From contig JALGSW010000046.1 of NCBI GenBank assembly GCA_029821635.1, forward strand, positions 1-55,680: a DNA stretch of 55,680 nucleotides. Direction: 5' to 3'. The stretch comes from Candidatus Zipacnadia bacterium (lineage in GTDB: Bacteria; Armatimonadota; Zipacnadia; Zipacnadales; UBA5352). Positions 54,902 to 55,680 of this stretch are shown here, one piece after another (the first letter of the stretch is position 1; each line of letters starts with the position of its first letter). The notes beneath the pieces are model-generated. The model saw only the letters and a program-made list of their open reading frames with translations, was not told the DNA's origin and searched no databases. Position numbers and translations under genes: made by a program.

Positions 54902-55680
54902 TTAGCTGGCAACTGGCAGCCATCTGTTCCCCCAGAGTGTCTCAATCATCGCGTCCACGTTCTCCAGCGGGCTCATCGCCACGACGGTGTTCGAGGCGCC
55001 CACCATGATTCGCCCCCGACGCTTCGCCACCTGCAGCGCGGTCAGGCACTCGTGGCGCACGTCATCGGGCGAGCCGATGTGCAGCGTCTCGCTGGCCACG
55101 CCGCCCATCAGCCGCAGGTCGGGGAAGCGGTCGCGCAGCCGCCCGAGGTCCATCCCCGCGCGGCGGTCGATCTCGTGGTAGCCGTGCACGCCGCAGTTGC
55201 CGTAGAGCTCGTCGGCCACCGGCCACAGGTCGCCGTCGCTGGCGAACATGTGCCAGACGCCCGCGGCCTCGCAGCCCTCGGAGATGCGCCGCACCGCAGG
55301 CGACATGCAGCGCTTGAAGCTCGCGGGGGAGTAGAGCGGGCCGTTCTTGCCGGCGAAGTCTCCGCCGCCGAAGATCACCCGGCAGCCCATCTCGCCCATC
55401 ACGCGCGCGGCCTTGCAGGCCTTCTCCGCCAGCGCCATCGTCCAGCGCAGGACCAGTTCGGGGCGCAGCAGCATCGCCTCCAGCCAGACGCGTTCGCGCG
55501 GCACGTAGACCATGATGCCGGAGCCGAAGACCGCGCGCTCGTCGCCGAAGTGGGTCAGTGCGCGCTGCTGGAGCGGGAAGTCGTCGGGGGTCGGAGCGTA
55601 CTCGGCAGCCTGCTGCTCGGTGTGCTCGACGATCGCGTCGAGTTCGTCCAGCTCGGGCTGATGCACCGGCGAGCCGTCCA
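54902..55680 (-). CDS. uroporphyrinogen decarboxylase-family protein, N-terminus cut by the window edge
   Basis: 259 residues are visible; the frame is open to base 55680, so the start lies to the right. It is a paralog of the gene at 53715: VIFGGGDFAGKNGPLYSPASF, HMFASDGDLWPVADELYGN, LRLMGGVASETLHIGS, VAMSPLENVDAMIETLWG. Order and spacing of the blocks are the same, so a tandem duplication is likely. Visible residues lack the HSCG zinc pair. Stop TAA at 54902-54904. The 47-bp gap to the next gene holds short GTTAGCTG-type repeats. Confidence 0.75.
   Translation of the reverse strand, partial: DGSPVHQPELDELDAIVEHTEQQAAEYAPTPDDFPLQQRALTHFGDERAVFGSGIMVYVPRERVWLEAMLLRPELVLRWTMALAEKACKAARVMGEMGCRVIFGGGDFAGKNGPLYSPASFKRCMSPAVRRISEGCEAAGVWHMFASDGDLWPVADELYGNCGVHGYHEIDRRAGMDLGRLRDRFPDLRLMGGVASETLHIGSPDDVRHECLTALQVAKRRGRIMVGASNTVVAMSPLENVDAMIETLWGNRWLPVAS

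Noticed and set aside
54855-54925. short GTTAGCTG-type repeats between the UroD paralogs
   Set aside because: Only two or three imperfect 8-mers; too little to call a repeat element.

Overview
The window is high-GC bacterial DNA, probably from an uncultured Armatimonadota-like organism. The best taxonomic clue is the pilin-like gene at 7130-7774. Its N-terminus ([19 protein letters not shown], then [13 protein letters not shown]) is the form seen in large Armatimonadota pseudopilin families. The other gene content fits too: many secreted DUF4838 and glycosidase-like proteins, several UroD-like proteins, and an exosortase/PEP-CTERM pair. No rRNA, tRNA or CRISPR array was recognised.

Layout. 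(1) 1-3189: a truncated SGNH-like secreted protein, a PHP-type phosphoesterase and a thioredoxin-type arsenate reductase. (2) 3255-7111: the oddest region. Fragments of an RHS/YD-repeat gene alternate with three unrelated cargo genes (two small membrane proteins and a lipoprotein), all on the minus strand, with copies of the same RHS coding segments repeated on both sides of the cargo. One fragment keeps the RHS C-terminal core and a cysteine-rich tip. (3) 7130-35603: an accessory region for secretion and carbohydrates. It holds the pseudopilin, two DUF4838 proteins, several glycoside-hydrolase-like proteins, a phosphodiesterase/MBL/FG-GAP operon, a P-domain protein with a PEP-CTERM-like tail, a GT2 glycosyltransferase, a large PcRGLX/YetA-like protein, an alpha/alpha-barrel enzyme and a GH127 arabinofuranosidase. 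Together these suggest attack on pectin-like (rhamnogalacturonan/arabinan) or self-made polysaccharide. (4) 35600-44006: a housekeeping block on the minus strand: lipoprotein, DivIC/FtsB-like protein, enolase, pyruvate phosphate dikinase, RqcP, MazG and a SurA/PrsA-like foldase. (5) 44161-48030: an operon of GT39-type glycosyltransferase, zinc-ribbon membrane protein, exosortase and EpsI. This is the likely sorting machinery for the protein at 19467. (6) 48324-53606: an APC permease fused to two USP domains, a small membrane protein, a secreted alpha-helical protein and a cold shock protein. (7) 53715-55680: two tandem UroD-family paralogs, the second cut by the window edge.

Genes mostly lie in tight same-strand runs with good Shine-Dalgarno sequences and several TGATG/ATGATG stop-start overlaps. 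GG-rich palindromes of one recognisable family recur between genes, and a 189-bp tandem duplication at 27228-27598 contains the same palindromes. The best candidates for something undescribed are the RHS cargo array and the structured, possibly switching leader before the PEP-CTERM-like gene.
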